DNA of 64,000 bases from JBHIYN01 sp041984235 (GTDB lineage Bacteria > Pseudomonadota > Gammaproteobacteria > Ga0077536), in NCBI GenBank assembly GCA_041984235.1, contig JBHIYN010000009.1, positions 124,001 to 188,000 on the forward strand, in the 5' to 3' direction. The translations under genes and the position numbers were made by a program. Shown piece after piece: positions 17,704-26,345 of the stretch. Position 1 is the first letter of the stretch; each line of letters opens with the position of its first letter. Below the pieces are notes generated by a model that was not told the DNA's origin, ran no database searches, and worked only from the letters and a program-made list of their open reading frames with translations.

Positions 17704-18783
17704 ATGGTCGAGAATTTTTACGCTGGGGCTCGTATCGCGATTACCGGAGCCGCCGGGACTGTCGGGTCGGAGCTCGTGCGGCAGCTATTGGAACTGCCTG
17801 TGGCGGAAGTACGTGCGCTCGACAACAACGAGAACGGACTGTTCTTCCTCGAGCAGGCCCATCGCGGTGAATCGCGGCTGCACGCCTTCCTGTGTGATGT
17901 CCGCGAGCTGCCGAAACTGGAACGCATGCTGAACGGAATGGATTACGTCTTTCACGCCGCGGCGCTGAAGCACGTGCCCCTGTGCGAGCGCAGCCCGACT
18001 GAGGCGGTGCGAACGAACATTCTTGGTGTGGAGAACGTCATTCGGGCAGCGATCAGCACCGGCGTCCGCAAGGTCTTGTTCACGAGTTCCGATAAGGCCG
18101 TCAACCCGACCAATGTCATGGGCACGTCCAAATTGATGGGTGAGCGACTGATCACCGCGGCCAATGCTCTTACCCAGGCCGAACATGGCCCAATGTTTTC
18201 CTCGACGCGGTTCGGTAATGTCGCCGGCTCCGCGGGCTCCGTAGTGCCTCTGTTCTGTCACCAGATCGCGAGCGGCGGCAGCGTCACCCTGACGCACCGG
18301 GATATGACGCGGTTTCTCATGACGCTGCACGAGGCGGTGCGTCTGGTGCTCGAATCGATGACCCTCTCCAGGGGCGGGGAGGTATTCGTCACGAAGATGC
18401 CGGTCGCGCGCATCGAAGACATCGCCTGCGCCCTGGTCGATTTATTGGCACCGGTGTACGGACGAGACTCCGAGTCCGTCGTCATCGAGGAGGTAGGGCC
18501 GAGGCCCGGGGAGAAGTTCTACGAAGAACTGGTAAGTGACGAGGAGGTGAGGCGGACTTTCGAGATTGGCGAGTTGTTCACGGTGCTGCCGGCGTTTCGC
18601 AACATCTATGACAACATCAATTTCGTGTACGAAGGTGTCGAGTTGGCGCCAATTGATCGCGTCTATAACTCACAGACGGAAGATGCCATGACCCGGGAGC
18701 AATTGAATTCGTTTCTCAAGCTTCCGGGGGTGCTTCCCAAAGATGTCCGAAACCAGCTGAACTTGGAAGGTAGAGGAGCATAG
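17704..18783 (+). CDS. Nucleotide-sugar 4,6-dehydratase-like SDR (CapD/FlaA1 family, soluble)
   Basis: A protein of 359 residues from ATG 17704, with AGAGGA just upstream. The NAD loop is ITGAAGTVGSELVRQL near residue 10. The family block FHAAALKHVPLCE follows, then the active-site region SSDKAVNPTNVMGTSK, in which methionine replaces the SDR tyrosine ahead of the lysine, as in CapD/PglF/WbpM-type dehydratases. Further on are STRFGNVAGSAGSVVPLF and GPRPGEKFYEEL. Known members convert UDP-GlcNAc to a 4-keto-6-deoxy sugar. The protein lacks the N-terminal membrane part that the WbpM-like protein at 26346-28232 carries, so the locus has two such enzymes, perhaps for two sugars. The start of the next gene lies 4 bases after its stop. 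Confidence 0.8.
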   Translation: MVENFYAGARIAITGAAGTVGSELVRQLLELPVAEVRALDNNENGLFFLEQAHRGESRLHAFLCDVRELPKLERMLNGMDYVFHAAALKHVPLCERSPTEAVRTNILGVENVIRAAISTGVRKVLFTSSDKAVNPTNVMGTSKLMGERLITAANALTQAEHGPMFSSTRFGNVAGSAGSVVPLFCHQIASGGSVTLTHRDMTRFLMTLHEAVRLVLESMTLSRGGEVFVTKMPVARIEDIACALVDLLAPVYGRDSESVVIEEVGPRPGEKFYEELVSDEEVRRTFEIGELFTVLPAFRNIYDNINFVYEGVELAPIDRVYNSQTEDAMTREQLNSFLKLPGVLPKDVRNQLNLEGRGA

Positions 18784-18786
18784 CTG

Positions 18787-19935
18787 ATGAGGATTCTGGT
18801 GCTGGGCGGAGACGGGTACCTGGGTTGGCCAACTGCAATGCACCTGAGCGCCAGCGGTCACGAAGTAGCCGTCGCCGATAATTACCTGCGACGGCGGTTG
18901 TGCATGGAGCAGGACGTGGAGGCGTTGTTTCCCGTACCAAATCTGAATCGACGCGCGGAGTCATGGCGCGACAAATCCGGGCGCGAGGTCGGCGTATTTA
19001 TCGGCGATCTCAATGACTGGGACTTCGTGGCCCGGATTTTCGGTGAATTCAAGCCCGAGGCCATCGTGCATTACGCGGAGCAGCCATCGGCCCCGTACTC
19101 GATGATTGACCGCGAGACGGCCTCGCTGACCTTGCACAACAACCTGGGCGTGACTGCCAATACGATTTTTGCCGTCCGCGAGTTTGCGCCGGATGCCCAT
19201 ATCGTGAAACTCGGAACGATGGGCGAGTACGGAACGCCGAACATCGACATTGAAGAGGGCTGGATCGACATTGATCACAAGGGCCGCAGCGACAGGTTCT
19301 TGTTTCCCCGTCAGGCAGGCAGTCTCTACCACACGACGAAGATCCAGGACACGGATCTGCTCTGGTTTTATGTGAGGGTGTGGGGGTTGCGTGTAACCGA
19401 CCTCATGCAGGGGCCGGTCTACGGGCTCAGTACCTACGAGAACGAAGGCGAAGAAGCGCTGTTCCCGTTTTTCAACTACGACGAGATATTCGGCACCGTG
19501 GTGAACCGCTTCATCGTACAGGCAGTCGCCGGCTATCCGCTCACCGTATACGGTAAGGGAGGCCAGACGCGGGGTTACCTCAACATCAAGGATACGCTCA
19601 ACTGCATTCGCCTCTCGATAGAGAACCCGGCTGAGAAAGGGGAGCTCCGGGTGTTCAATCAGTTCACCGAGACGTTCAGCGTCAACGAGTTGGCGGAGCG
19701 CGTGCACGATTGCGGTAAGCGCAATGGTATCGACGTGACGGTGAAAGCTTTGCAGAACCCGCGTAAGGAGCTCGAGGAGCACTACTACAACCCGGCTCAT
19801 ACGGGTTTGCTGGAGCTTGGACTGGAGCCCCATTTCCTCACCGATGATGTGCTCGATGAGATGCTGGAAACCGTGGTTCGATACAAGGACAGAATTCGTC
19901 AGAACGTCATTTTCCGCGGCATCGGCTGGGCGTGA
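18787..19935 (+). CDS. sqdB: UDP-sulfoquinovose synthase (SQD1/SqdB-like SDR)
   Basis: A protein of 382 residues from ATG 18787, with AGGAG 8 bases upstream. It matches the SQD1 signature along its length: GGDGYLGWPTAMHL at the NAD loop, the long SQD1-specific insertion, SAPYSMIDR, the catalytic-threonine block KLGTMGEYGTPNIDIEEG (about residues 140-157), the Y-H-T-T-K catalytic pair (about 182-186), the glycan-side block LTVYGKGGQTRGYL and VFNQFTETFSVNEL. SQD1 enzymes add sulfite to UDP-glucose through a 4-keto-5-ene intermediate to make UDP-sulfoquinovose. The sugar is best known from the plant and cyanobacterial lipid SQDG, and from archaeal N-glycans through Agl3. No lipid-specific partner is adjacent; the neighbours are glycan GTs, so use in a surface glycan is inferred. 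Confidence 0.88.
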   Translation: MRILVLGGDGYLGWPTAMHLSASGHEVAVADNYLRRRLCMEQDVEALFPVPNLNRRAESWRDKSGREVGVFIGDLNDWDFVARIFGEFKPEAIVHYAEQPSAPYSMIDRETASLTLHNNLGVTANTIFAVREFAPDAHIVKLGTMGEYGTPNIDIEEGWIDIDHKGRSDRFLFPRQAGSLYHTTKIQDTDLLWFYVRVWGLRVTDLMQGPVYGLSTYENEGEEALFPFFNYDEIFGTVVNRFIVQAVAGYPLTVYGKGGQTRGYLNIKDTLNCIRLSIENPAEKGELRVFNQFTETFSVNELAERVHDCGKRNGIDVTVKALQNPRKELEEHYYNPAHTGLLELGLEPHFLTDDVLDEMLETVVRYKDRIRQNVIFRGIGWA

Positions 19936-20018
19936 TTGCTCGCTCGTCCGGACATGATGATTGACGCGGGCACGCTCGACGTGGCGGCCCGCGGAGCCGG
20001 GATCCTTTCACCGCGAGC

Positions 20019-21164
20019 ATGCAGCGGATAGCGCATGTCATTACCGGCCTCGGCGGTGGTGGCGCCGAAACGATGCTTGCTCGCCTGGTCCAGGCGCTGA
20101 CCGGCGAATTTGAACACCATGTCATTTCGCTTACCGGTGACGGCGCGGTTGGAGGCGACCTGCGCTCGCTGGGCACTCCGCTACATCTGCTCGACGTAAA
20201 GCGGGGACCGGCTGCGCTGGCCGGCCTTTGGACACTGCCGCCGTTGTTGAGGCAGGTCGGGCCCGATCTGGTGCAAACATGGCTTTGTCACGCTGATTTG
20301 CTCGGCGGGATCGCCGGCCGTTGGGGCCTTGCTTGTCCGATCGTGTGGGGTGTCCACCAGGCCGATTTCGAAACACCGGAGCAACCCCTCTCCACGCGGC
20401 TGGTGCAGCGCGCATGTTGCCGGCTGTCGACACACATTCCGGAACGCATCGTGTTTTGTTCCGCGGCGGGGCTGCGCTCCAGGGTGGCCGCGGGCTATCC
20501 TCCCGGGCGCTGTGTCATGATTCCCAACGGCGTAGACGAGATGCGTTTTCGCCCGGACGAGGAAGCGCGTGCCAGATTGCGTTCCGAGTTGGGAATTGCG
20601 CATGATGCGTTGGTGCTGGCCGTACCCGCGCGTTGGCACCCGGACAAGGATCCGCACAGTTTCTTTTCCGCTGCTGACATCCTCCTCCAGCGATATCCGA
20701 AAGTTCGTTTCCTGCTTTTCGGAGACGGTATGAGCGACGAGAATACCGAGTTGCGTGTCCTCGTCGAGGCGAGCCGGGCACCAACGGCGTTTCTGACGGT
20801 CGGATTTCGTCGAGACGTTGCGGCACTTTTCGCAGCCAGTGATGCAGCCTTGCTGTCTTCGCGAACCGAGGCATTTCCCAATGTCGTTGTGGAGGGTATG
20901 GCATGCGGCGTACCGTTCGCGGCTACGGCGGTAGGTGATGTCGCGGAGATCGTCGGCGATGCCGGGCAGGTCGTGCCCCGCGGCGAGCCGTTTGCTCTCG
21001 CCCAGGCGGCGGCCTCGCTAATCGAGCTCGACCCCGAGGCGAGACGCGCGCTCGGGCAGTCCGCGCGCGAGCGCGTCGTGTCGCGATTCTCTCTCGCGGC
21101 GACGGCTTCGCTTTACCGGGACCTCTATCACGCGCTCATCAGCGAAAGGATAGCCGCCCGATGA
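20019..21164 (+). CDS. Glycosyltransferase family 4
   Basis: A protein of 381 residues from ATG 20019. It opens with the classic GT4 acceptor-domain start HVITGLGGGGAETMLARLV. The second domain has PNGVDEMRFRP, AVPARWHPDKDP, FLLFGDGMSDENTEL and the donor-binding E-x7-E region SRTEAFPNVVVEGMACGVPFAAT (about residues 285-307). Such enzymes transfer hexoses with retention at the cytoplasmic face of the inner membrane. It follows the sulfoquinovose synthase gene after 83 bases, which makes it a candidate sulfoquinovosyltransferase, but nothing in the sequence proves that donor. A lipid-directed SqdX-type role cannot be ruled out, though the overall pattern is closer to polysaccharide GTs. Confidence 0.85.
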   Translation: MQRIAHVITGLGGGGAETMLARLVQALTGEFEHHVISLTGDGAVGGDLRSLGTPLHLLDVKRGPAALAGLWTLPPLLRQVGPDLVQTWLCHADLLGGIAGRWGLACPIVWGVHQADFETPEQPLSTRLVQRACCRLSTHIPERIVFCSAAGLRSRVAAGYPPGRCVMIPNGVDEMRFRPDEEARARLRSELGIAHDALVLAVPARWHPDKDPHSFFSAADILLQRYPKVRFLLFGDGMSDENTELRVLVEASRAPTAFLTVGFRRDVAALFAASDAALLSSRTEAFPNVVVEGMACGVPFAATAVGDVAEIVGDAGQVVPRGEPFALAQAAASLIELDPEARRALGQSARERVVSRFSLAATASLYRDLYHALISERIAAR

Positions 21165-21198
21165 AGCTTGTCCGACCGGGCACCGAGGGCGCACGTTG

Positions 21199-23139
21199 AT
21201 GTGCGGCATCGTCGGCATGCTCCATCCCGAACAGGATGGCCCGGACCCCGCGATGGCGATGGCTGCGGTGGCATCGCTCCATCACCGCGGTCCGGATGCA
21301 GGGGGCACCTGGCAGGACGTCGTTGCCGGTATCTGGTTGGGACACCGCAGGCTCGCGGTGATCGGGCTCGGCGCAGGTGGCGCCCAACCGATGCACTCCC
21401 GTTGCGGGCGCTACGTGTTGAGCTACAACGGGGAAATCTACAACTACCGGGAACTCGCGGCGGCCCTGGGAGAGGACCCGGATGATGGTGGCGACACGCG
21501 CGTGCTGCTCGAATCGCTTGCCCGCCGCGGTATCGAGGACACGCTGGTGTCGGCCAATGGCATGTTTGCCTTCGCGTTATGGGATCGGGAGCGGCGCGAA
21601 CTCGTGCTTGCTAGGGATCGGGCCGGTGAAAAGCCCCTGTACTACGGCCGCTTCGGCCGCCGGCTGGTGTTCGGGTCGCAGCCCCGGGCCTTGATTGCCC
21701 TTTTGGACAGTACACCGTCGATCGACCGTGCGGCTCTGGCAAGTTACTTTCGATACGCCTACGTGCCTGAGCCCACGTCGATTTTCGAGGGCGTAGCGAA
21801 GCTACCGCCCGGGACCTGGCTGCGCTGCGGCGGCGATGCCCGGCTGGTCACGAGCAAGCCGAAGGTCTACTGGTCGCTTGATACCGTGGCCGGCATGCGG
21901 CCGACATCGGGACCGGGGGACGAGACGCGCCAGGAGGCCTTGCACGACGCGCTCCGGGCAGCGGTCGCCCGGCGCATGATAGCCGACGTGCCCCTGGGCG
22001 CCTTTCTGAGCGGCGGGATCGATTCGAGCCTGATGGTGGCGCTGATGCAGGCCGAAAGTGACCGGCCCGTAAAGACGTTCAGCATTGGCTTCGACGACAT
22101 CGAGTACGACGAGTCGCCGTATGCTACGGCCGTGGCACGGCACCTGGGCACCGTGCACCACAATACCCTGGTCACGGCTGCCGACGCACTCGCGGTGGTT
22201 CCGGAGATGGCCGCGATCTATGACGAGCCTTTTGCCGACTCCTCGCAGATCCCAATGCGCCTCGTCGCTGACGTGGCGCGCTCCGATGTGGTCTGTGCAA
22301 TCAGCGGTGACGGCGGTGACGAGCTGTTCGGTGGGTACGTCAGGCACACGGCCGGGCTTGCCAGCTGGCAGACCCTTCAGCGGCTGCCTGGTCCGTTGCG
22401 GCGCTCGCTGCGTGCGATGGTGCACGCGATCAGCCCACGTGGCTGGGACCGTGGGTTACGGCGCCTGCGCTCGGTAATCCCGGCGCGCCAGGCATATGCG
22501 TCTCCAGGCGACAGGCTGTACAAGCTGGCGGCTATCGCGGAAGCAAAAGACGTCTCTGCGATGTATCGACGCTTGACCTCGGTATGCGAACACCCGGAGC
22601 GTCTGCTCGTCGATGGGATGCATGACGGTGCGCTGGAGAATTTGCCCGGCTTTGCCGAAGCTGATCCAATGTCCGGCATGATGTATGCCGATTTCACCGG
22701 TTACCTGCCCGGGGATATCCTCGTCAAGGTCGACCGTGCAGCGATGGCAGTCAGCCTCGAGACCCGGTTGCCGTTCATGGACCCTGCCGTGATCGAAGCC
22801 GCGTGGCAGCTCCCCGCAGACATGCTCGTGCGCGCGGGCAGCGGAAAGTGGATCCTGCGCGAACTGCTCACTCGCTACCTGCCGCGTGCACTCGTAGAAC
22901 GCCCCAAGATGGGATTCGGCGTGCCGCTGGACAGTTGGCTGCGCGGCCCGTTGCGTGACTGGGCTGGCGATCTACTCGACCCGGCCCGCCTGCGCCGGGG
23001 CGGCCTTCTCGACGCAAGCACGGTAGCCACGCTTTGGCGGGAACATCAGAGCGGGCGCCGGAATCGCCAGCACGAGCTGTGGACCGTACTCATGTTCGAG
23101 GCCTGGCGCGAGCACTGGACGCTGTCCGCACGGCCCTGA
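21199..23139 (+). CDS. asnB: Glutamine-hydrolysing asparagine-synthase-like amidotransferase
   Basis: A protein of 646 residues. The start is ATG 21199 and not the TTG before it, because the class II glutaminase needs cysteine as second residue (M-C-G-I-V-G). The N-terminal domain shows HHRGPDAGGTW, LGHRRLAVIGLG and SYNGEIYNYRELA. The synthetase domain has the ATP pyrophosphatase loop LSGGIDSSLM (about residue 270), SIGFDDIEYDES, and AISGDGGDELFGGY. The enzyme would activate a carboxylate with ATP and amidate it with glutamine-derived ammonia. Copies inside polysaccharide loci may amidate uronic acids instead of aspartate. The diacetamido-uronic acid made by the WbpB/E/D set would be a fitting substrate, but this is inference. 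Confidence 0.85.
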   Translation: MCGIVGMLHPEQDGPDPAMAMAAVASLHHRGPDAGGTWQDVVAGIWLGHRRLAVIGLGAGGAQPMHSRCGRYVLSYNGEIYNYRELAAALGEDPDDGGDTRVLLESLARRGIEDTLVSANGMFAFALWDRERRELVLARDRAGEKPLYYGRFGRRLVFGSQPRALIALLDSTPSIDRAALASYFRYAYVPEPTSIFEGVAKLPPGTWLRCGGDARLVTSKPKVYWSLDTVAGMRPTSGPGDETRQEALHDALRAAVARRMIADVPLGAFLSGGIDSSLMVALMQAESDRPVKTFSIGFDDIEYDESPYATAVARHLGTVHHNTLVTAADALAVVPEMAAIYDEPFADSSQIPMRLVADVARSDVVCAISGDGGDELFGGYVRHTAGLASWQTLQRLPGPLRRSLRAMVHAISPRGWDRGLRRLRSVIPARQAYASPGDRLYKLAAIAEAKDVSAMYRRLTSVCEHPERLLVDGMHDGALENLPGFAEADPMSGMMYADFTGYLPGDILVKVDRAAMAVSLETRLPFMDPAVIEAAWQLPADMLVRAGSGKWILRELLTRYLPRALVERPKMGFGVPLDSWLRGPLRDWAGDLLDPARLRRGGLLDASTVATLWREHQSGRRNRQHELWTVLMFEAWREHWTLSARP

Positions 23140-23142
23140 GTC

Positions 23143-24333
23143 ATGATGCAGGACGAGCCGTTAAAAGAGAGGGAAAGACGGGCCCCCACGGTGTTGTTCG
23201 TGGTTACCGAGGACTGGTATTTCGTTTCTCATCGGCTCGCGCTCGCGACGCGCATTCGAGAGGCGGGTTTCCGCGTGGTGGTCGCCACTCGTGTCGGAGG
23301 CAAAGGGGATGTTGTGCGCGAGGCCGGCCTCGAAGTCCGGGCGGTGCCGTTCGAGCGTTCGTTGCGCCACCCGTTGCGCGATCTCGCGAGCCTGCGCAAG
23401 CTGAACGCCATCATGCGGGAGGTCGAGCCCGATATCGTGCATTTGGTCGCGCTGAAACCCATTCTTGTGGGCAGCGTCTTGCTGGCCTTGCTGCATCGCA
23501 GGACTCCCGCCCTGTGGGCATTCACCGGAATGGGGTTCATCTTCTCTTCTGACACTCGCCTGGCCCGGACGTTGCGATTGCCGCTGATGCTCGTTCTGCG
23601 CGTGCTGAACGACTCGCGCCGCTTTCACCTGATAGTCCAGAACAACGACGACCTCGAGCTGCTGCGTGCCAGCGGGCTGGTGCGAAGTGGAAACGCGAGC
23701 GTAATCGCGGGCTCGGGACTCGATACGGCGGATTTCACCCCCGGCAATCCACCGCCGGCGAACGAGCCGCCGCTGGTCCTGTTTCCCGCTCGCCTTCTGC
23801 GCGACAAGGGTATCTACGAGTTCGCCGCCGCTGCCCGCGAACTGAGCAATCATCCCAGTGCCCCGCGCTTCGTGCTTGCGGGGCGCCGGGATGCCGACAA
23901 CCATGGATCGGTCGACGAAGAGGATCTGCAGCAGTGGCTGAAGGAAGGCATTGTCGAATGGCTCGGCCACCGCGACGACATGGCTTCACTCTACCGCTCG
24001 GCGAGCGTCGTGTGCCTGCCTTCCTATCGCGAGGGCTTGCCCAAGGCACTACTCGAAGCAGCCGCATGCGCGCGACCCCTGGTCGCAAGTGACGTGCCCG
24101 GCTGCCGGGAGATCTGCCAGCATGGAGAGACGGGCTTTCTGGTTCCTCCGCGAGATGGTCACGCTCTGGCGGATGCTATCGCTCGTCTGATGGCAGACCC
24201 TGCCCTCGGCGAGCGATTCGGTCGTGCCGGGCGAACCCTGGTTCAGCAGCGGTTCGGATGTGAACGGATAGCGCAGCAAACCGTCGCACAGTATCGCGTT
24301 CTGTTGGCAGCGCACCATCGAGCAGCCGGATGA
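23143..24333 (+). CDS. Glycosyltransferase family 4 (PglA/WbpX-like)
   Basis: A protein of 396 residues. It begins 3 bases after the amidotransferase stop; two ATG codons stand in tandem at 23143 and 23146. Residues 15-35 (VLFVVTEDWYFVSHRLALA) are the usual N-terminal strand and histidine of the WbnK/PglA-like GT4 subgroup. Further on are VHLVALKPILVG, VIAGSGLDTADFTPG, LFPARLLRDKGIYEFAAAA and the donor-site region SYREGLPKALLEAAACARPLVA with E-x7-E. Members commonly add HexNAc or amino-sugar residues early in O-antigen unit assembly. The gene overlaps the following SDR gene by four bases (ATGA), and with it belongs to the terminal WbpK-L-M-like group. Confidence 0.87.
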   Translation: MMQDEPLKERERRAPTVLFVVTEDWYFVSHRLALATRIREAGFRVVVATRVGGKGDVVREAGLEVRAVPFERSLRHPLRDLASLRKLNAIMREVEPDIVHLVALKPILVGSVLLALLHRRTPALWAFTGMGFIFSSDTRLARTLRLPLMLVLRVLNDSRRFHLIVQNNDDLELLRASGLVRSGNASVIAGSGLDTADFTPGNPPPANEPPLVLFPARLLRDKGIYEFAAAARELSNHPSAPRFVLAGRRDADNHGSVDEEDLQQWLKEGIVEWLGHRDDMASLYRSASVVCLPSYREGLPKALLEAAACARPLVASDVPGCREICQHGETGFLVPPRDGHALADAIARLMADPALGERFGRAGRTLVQQRFGCERIAQQTVAQYRVLLAAHHRAAG

Positions 24334-25295
24334 GCACCGTGTTGGTCACCGGTGCGAGCGGCTTCGTCGGTCGCGCGGTTTGCGCCACACTCCGGGACGC
24401 GGGGTGGCGCGTGACCCCAGTGTGGCGGCGCCCGCAGCCGGGTATGACGGGACATGACGGAGTCGTTGCGGGCGACATTACGGCGGTAGAGGATTGGCGG
24501 CCCTTGCTGGAGGGCCACACGGCCGTCGTGCATCTTGCTGCCGTGACCCACAGCGGAGGGTTGCACGACAGACGCGCGCTGGAGCACTACCGCGCGGTGA
24601 ACGTCTCGGCCTCCAGGCACCTGGCCCGGCAAGCGCGGGATTGTGGCGTACCGCATTTTGTGTTCATGAGCTCCATCAAGGTCAACGGCGAGTCGACCCT
24701 ACGTGCCGTGGACGGCGCGCGTGCGTTCGGGCCCGACGATGTCCCCGCACCGGAGGACAACTACGGGCGCACCAAGCTCGAAGCGGAGCGGGAGCTCACA
24801 TCCGTGTTCGCTGGCAGCTCGACCGGACTCACCATCATCCGACCGCCCCTGGTATACGGACCCGGACAGCGCGGCAACATGCAACGCCTGCTGGAATGGG
24901 TCAGGCGCGGCTGGCCGCTGCCGCTTGGCGAAGTCGATAATCGCCGCAGCCTGGTTTATTCAGGCAATCTCGCTCATGCCGTGCTGTGCTCCCTGCTTAA
25001 TCCATGCGGCGCGCCGCGCTGCGTCACGCTGGCTGATGTCACGCTCTCGACTCCGGACCTGGTCAGAGCGCTGGCCGTGGCGATGGGCGTCAAAGCGCGG
25101 CTATTCCGGTTGCCGCGGCAAGTGCTTCTTGTATTGCGGGCGATGCCTCCGACCGCGGCCACGATACGTCGGCTGAGCGACAGCCTGGAAGTGGATTCGC
25201 GCTCTGCGCGAGAGCGTATCGGCTGGTCCCCGCCGGTGGATTTCGAGACCGCGCTCGAGCAGACCGTGAACCCTATGCGCAGGGAGCCGCGATGA
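24330..25295 (+). CDS. NAD-dependent 4-reductase/epimerase-like SDR (WbpK/WbpV type)
   Basis: A protein of 321 residues. The NAD loop is LVTGASGFVGRAVCATL (residues 5-21), followed by VVHLAAVTHSGG, then the serine FMSSIKVNGEST and the catalytic YGRTKLEAE (Y-x3-K, about residues 145-153). Genes of this type just before a WbpL-like transferase encode enzymes that reduce the 4-keto group of the WbpM product to UDP-QuiNAc or UDP-FucNAc. The WbpM partner is present two genes later, so this assignment is well supported by order. It overlaps both neighbours by four bases, which makes a coupled unit. The stereochemistry of the product cannot be told. Confidence 0.82.
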   Translation: MSTVLVTGASGFVGRAVCATLRDAGWRVTPVWRRPQPGMTGHDGVVAGDITAVEDWRPLLEGHTAVVHLAAVTHSGGLHDRRALEHYRAVNVSASRHLARQARDCGVPHFVFMSSIKVNGESTLRAVDGARAFGPDDVPAPEDNYGRTKLEAERELTSVFAGSSTGLTIIRPPLVYGPGQRGNMQRLLEWVRRGWPLPLGEVDNRRSLVYSGNLAHAVLCSLLNPCGAPRCVTLADVTLSTPDLVRALAVAMGVKARLFRLPRQVLLVLRAMPPTAATIRRLSDSLEVDSRSARERIGWSPPVDFETALEQTVNPMRREPR

Positions 25296-26281
25296 GTGCT
25301 GCCTTGCTCGTCATACTCACTGCGCTTGCCTCCTGGTGGGGCTGCAAGTGGCTTGTCGGATGGCTGCAGGCATCGAAAGTCATCGACGTGCCGAATCATC
25401 GCAGCCTGCATGCCGCTCCCGTGCCGCGCGGTGGTGGCCTCGCAATCGCCGGCGTCGTACTGCTCACGCAGGGGGTGCTCGTTATGGTTGGTCTCCTCAA
25501 CCCCGTGTTGGGGACGGGCGTGGTCGCCGTGGGGCTCGGTTTCGCGTTGCTCGGATGGGTCGACGATGTCCGTAGCCTCTCGGTCTCCCTGCGCCTGGCC
25601 GTACAGGTGCTGCTGGCAGCCGTGTGGGTCGTCTTCGCAGTGGCCCCCGGCGACCGCGGTGCGTTGCTGGCGATTCCGGTCCTCGCGGTCGTATGGCATG
25701 TCAATCTGTTCAATTTCATGGATGGCGCCGACGGTATTGCCGGCGTACAAGCCAGCGCAGCCGCGTTCGGAATTGCCGCGATGGCGGCCGCCCAAGGTGA
25801 AGTCGCGCTCGCAGCATGGGCATTGGCCATTGCCGGTGCGAGTTGCGGCTTCCTGTTCTGGAACTGGGCGCCAGCGAGGATCTTCCTCGGTGACACCGGT
25901 AGCTATTTCCTCGGATTCGAGCTTGCCGCGCTGATCCTGATAGCTCATACAAGTGGCATCGCGCTGTCTGCAACGATGATTCTGATCGCGCCGTTTGTCG
26001 GTGACGCCAGTCTTACGCTGGTGCAACGTATAGCAAGCGGGCAGCGCTGGTGGAGCGCACATCGTTCTCACGCGTACCAGCTTCTGATCCTCGGAGGCTG
26101 CTCACCGCGGCTGGTATCGGGTGCGCTCGCCGCATTGCTGGCGATGGTGCTCTGGCCCCTTGCGTGGCTCGCCGCGGAAGGCGCGCATGGCGCGGGCGCG
26201 ACGGTGTCGGCTTATGCGCTTGTTGCTATCATATGGGCCGCAGTCAAATGGCGGGCAGCCGCAGGCCCTGAGCAGTCATGA
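25292..26281 (+). CDS. WbpL/WecA-like undecaprenyl-phosphate HexNAc-1-phosphate transferase
   Basis: A protein of 329 residues, almost entirely hydrophobic helices (about ten). Cytoplasmic loop motifs of the PNPT family are clear: HAAPVPRGGGLAI near residue 45, the acidic GWVDDVRSLSV, NLFNFMDGADGIAG near 138, FLGDTGSYFLGF near 198, and R-S-H-A-Y-Q for nucleotide-sugar recognition. These enzymes start glycan assembly by joining a HexNAc-1-phosphate to undecaprenyl phosphate in the inner membrane. With the 4-reductase gene before it and WbpM after, the donor is likely UDP-QuiNAc or UDP-FucNAc, as for WbpL. It overlaps the preceding gene by four bases and is followed after 64 bases by the dehydratase gene. 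Confidence 0.88.
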   Translation: MSAALLVILTALASWWGCKWLVGWLQASKVIDVPNHRSLHAAPVPRGGGLAIAGVVLLTQGVLVMVGLLNPVLGTGVVAVGLGFALLGWVDDVRSLSVSLRLAVQVLLAAVWVVFAVAPGDRGALLAIPVLAVVWHVNLFNFMDGADGIAGVQASAAAFGIAAMAAAQGEVALAAWALAIAGASCGFLFWNWAPARIFLGDTGSYFLGFELAALILIAHTSGIALSATMILIAPFVGDASLTLVQRIASGQRWWSAHRSHAYQLLILGGCSPRLVSGALAALLAMVLWPLAWLAAEGAHGAGATVSAYALVAIIWAAVKWRAAAGPEQS

Positions 26282-26345
26282 TCATGTTCCGCGCCACGAT
26301 CCGCGCACCTGCCCGCCGGCTGGCGTCAAGGGATAGCTGAGTCGC

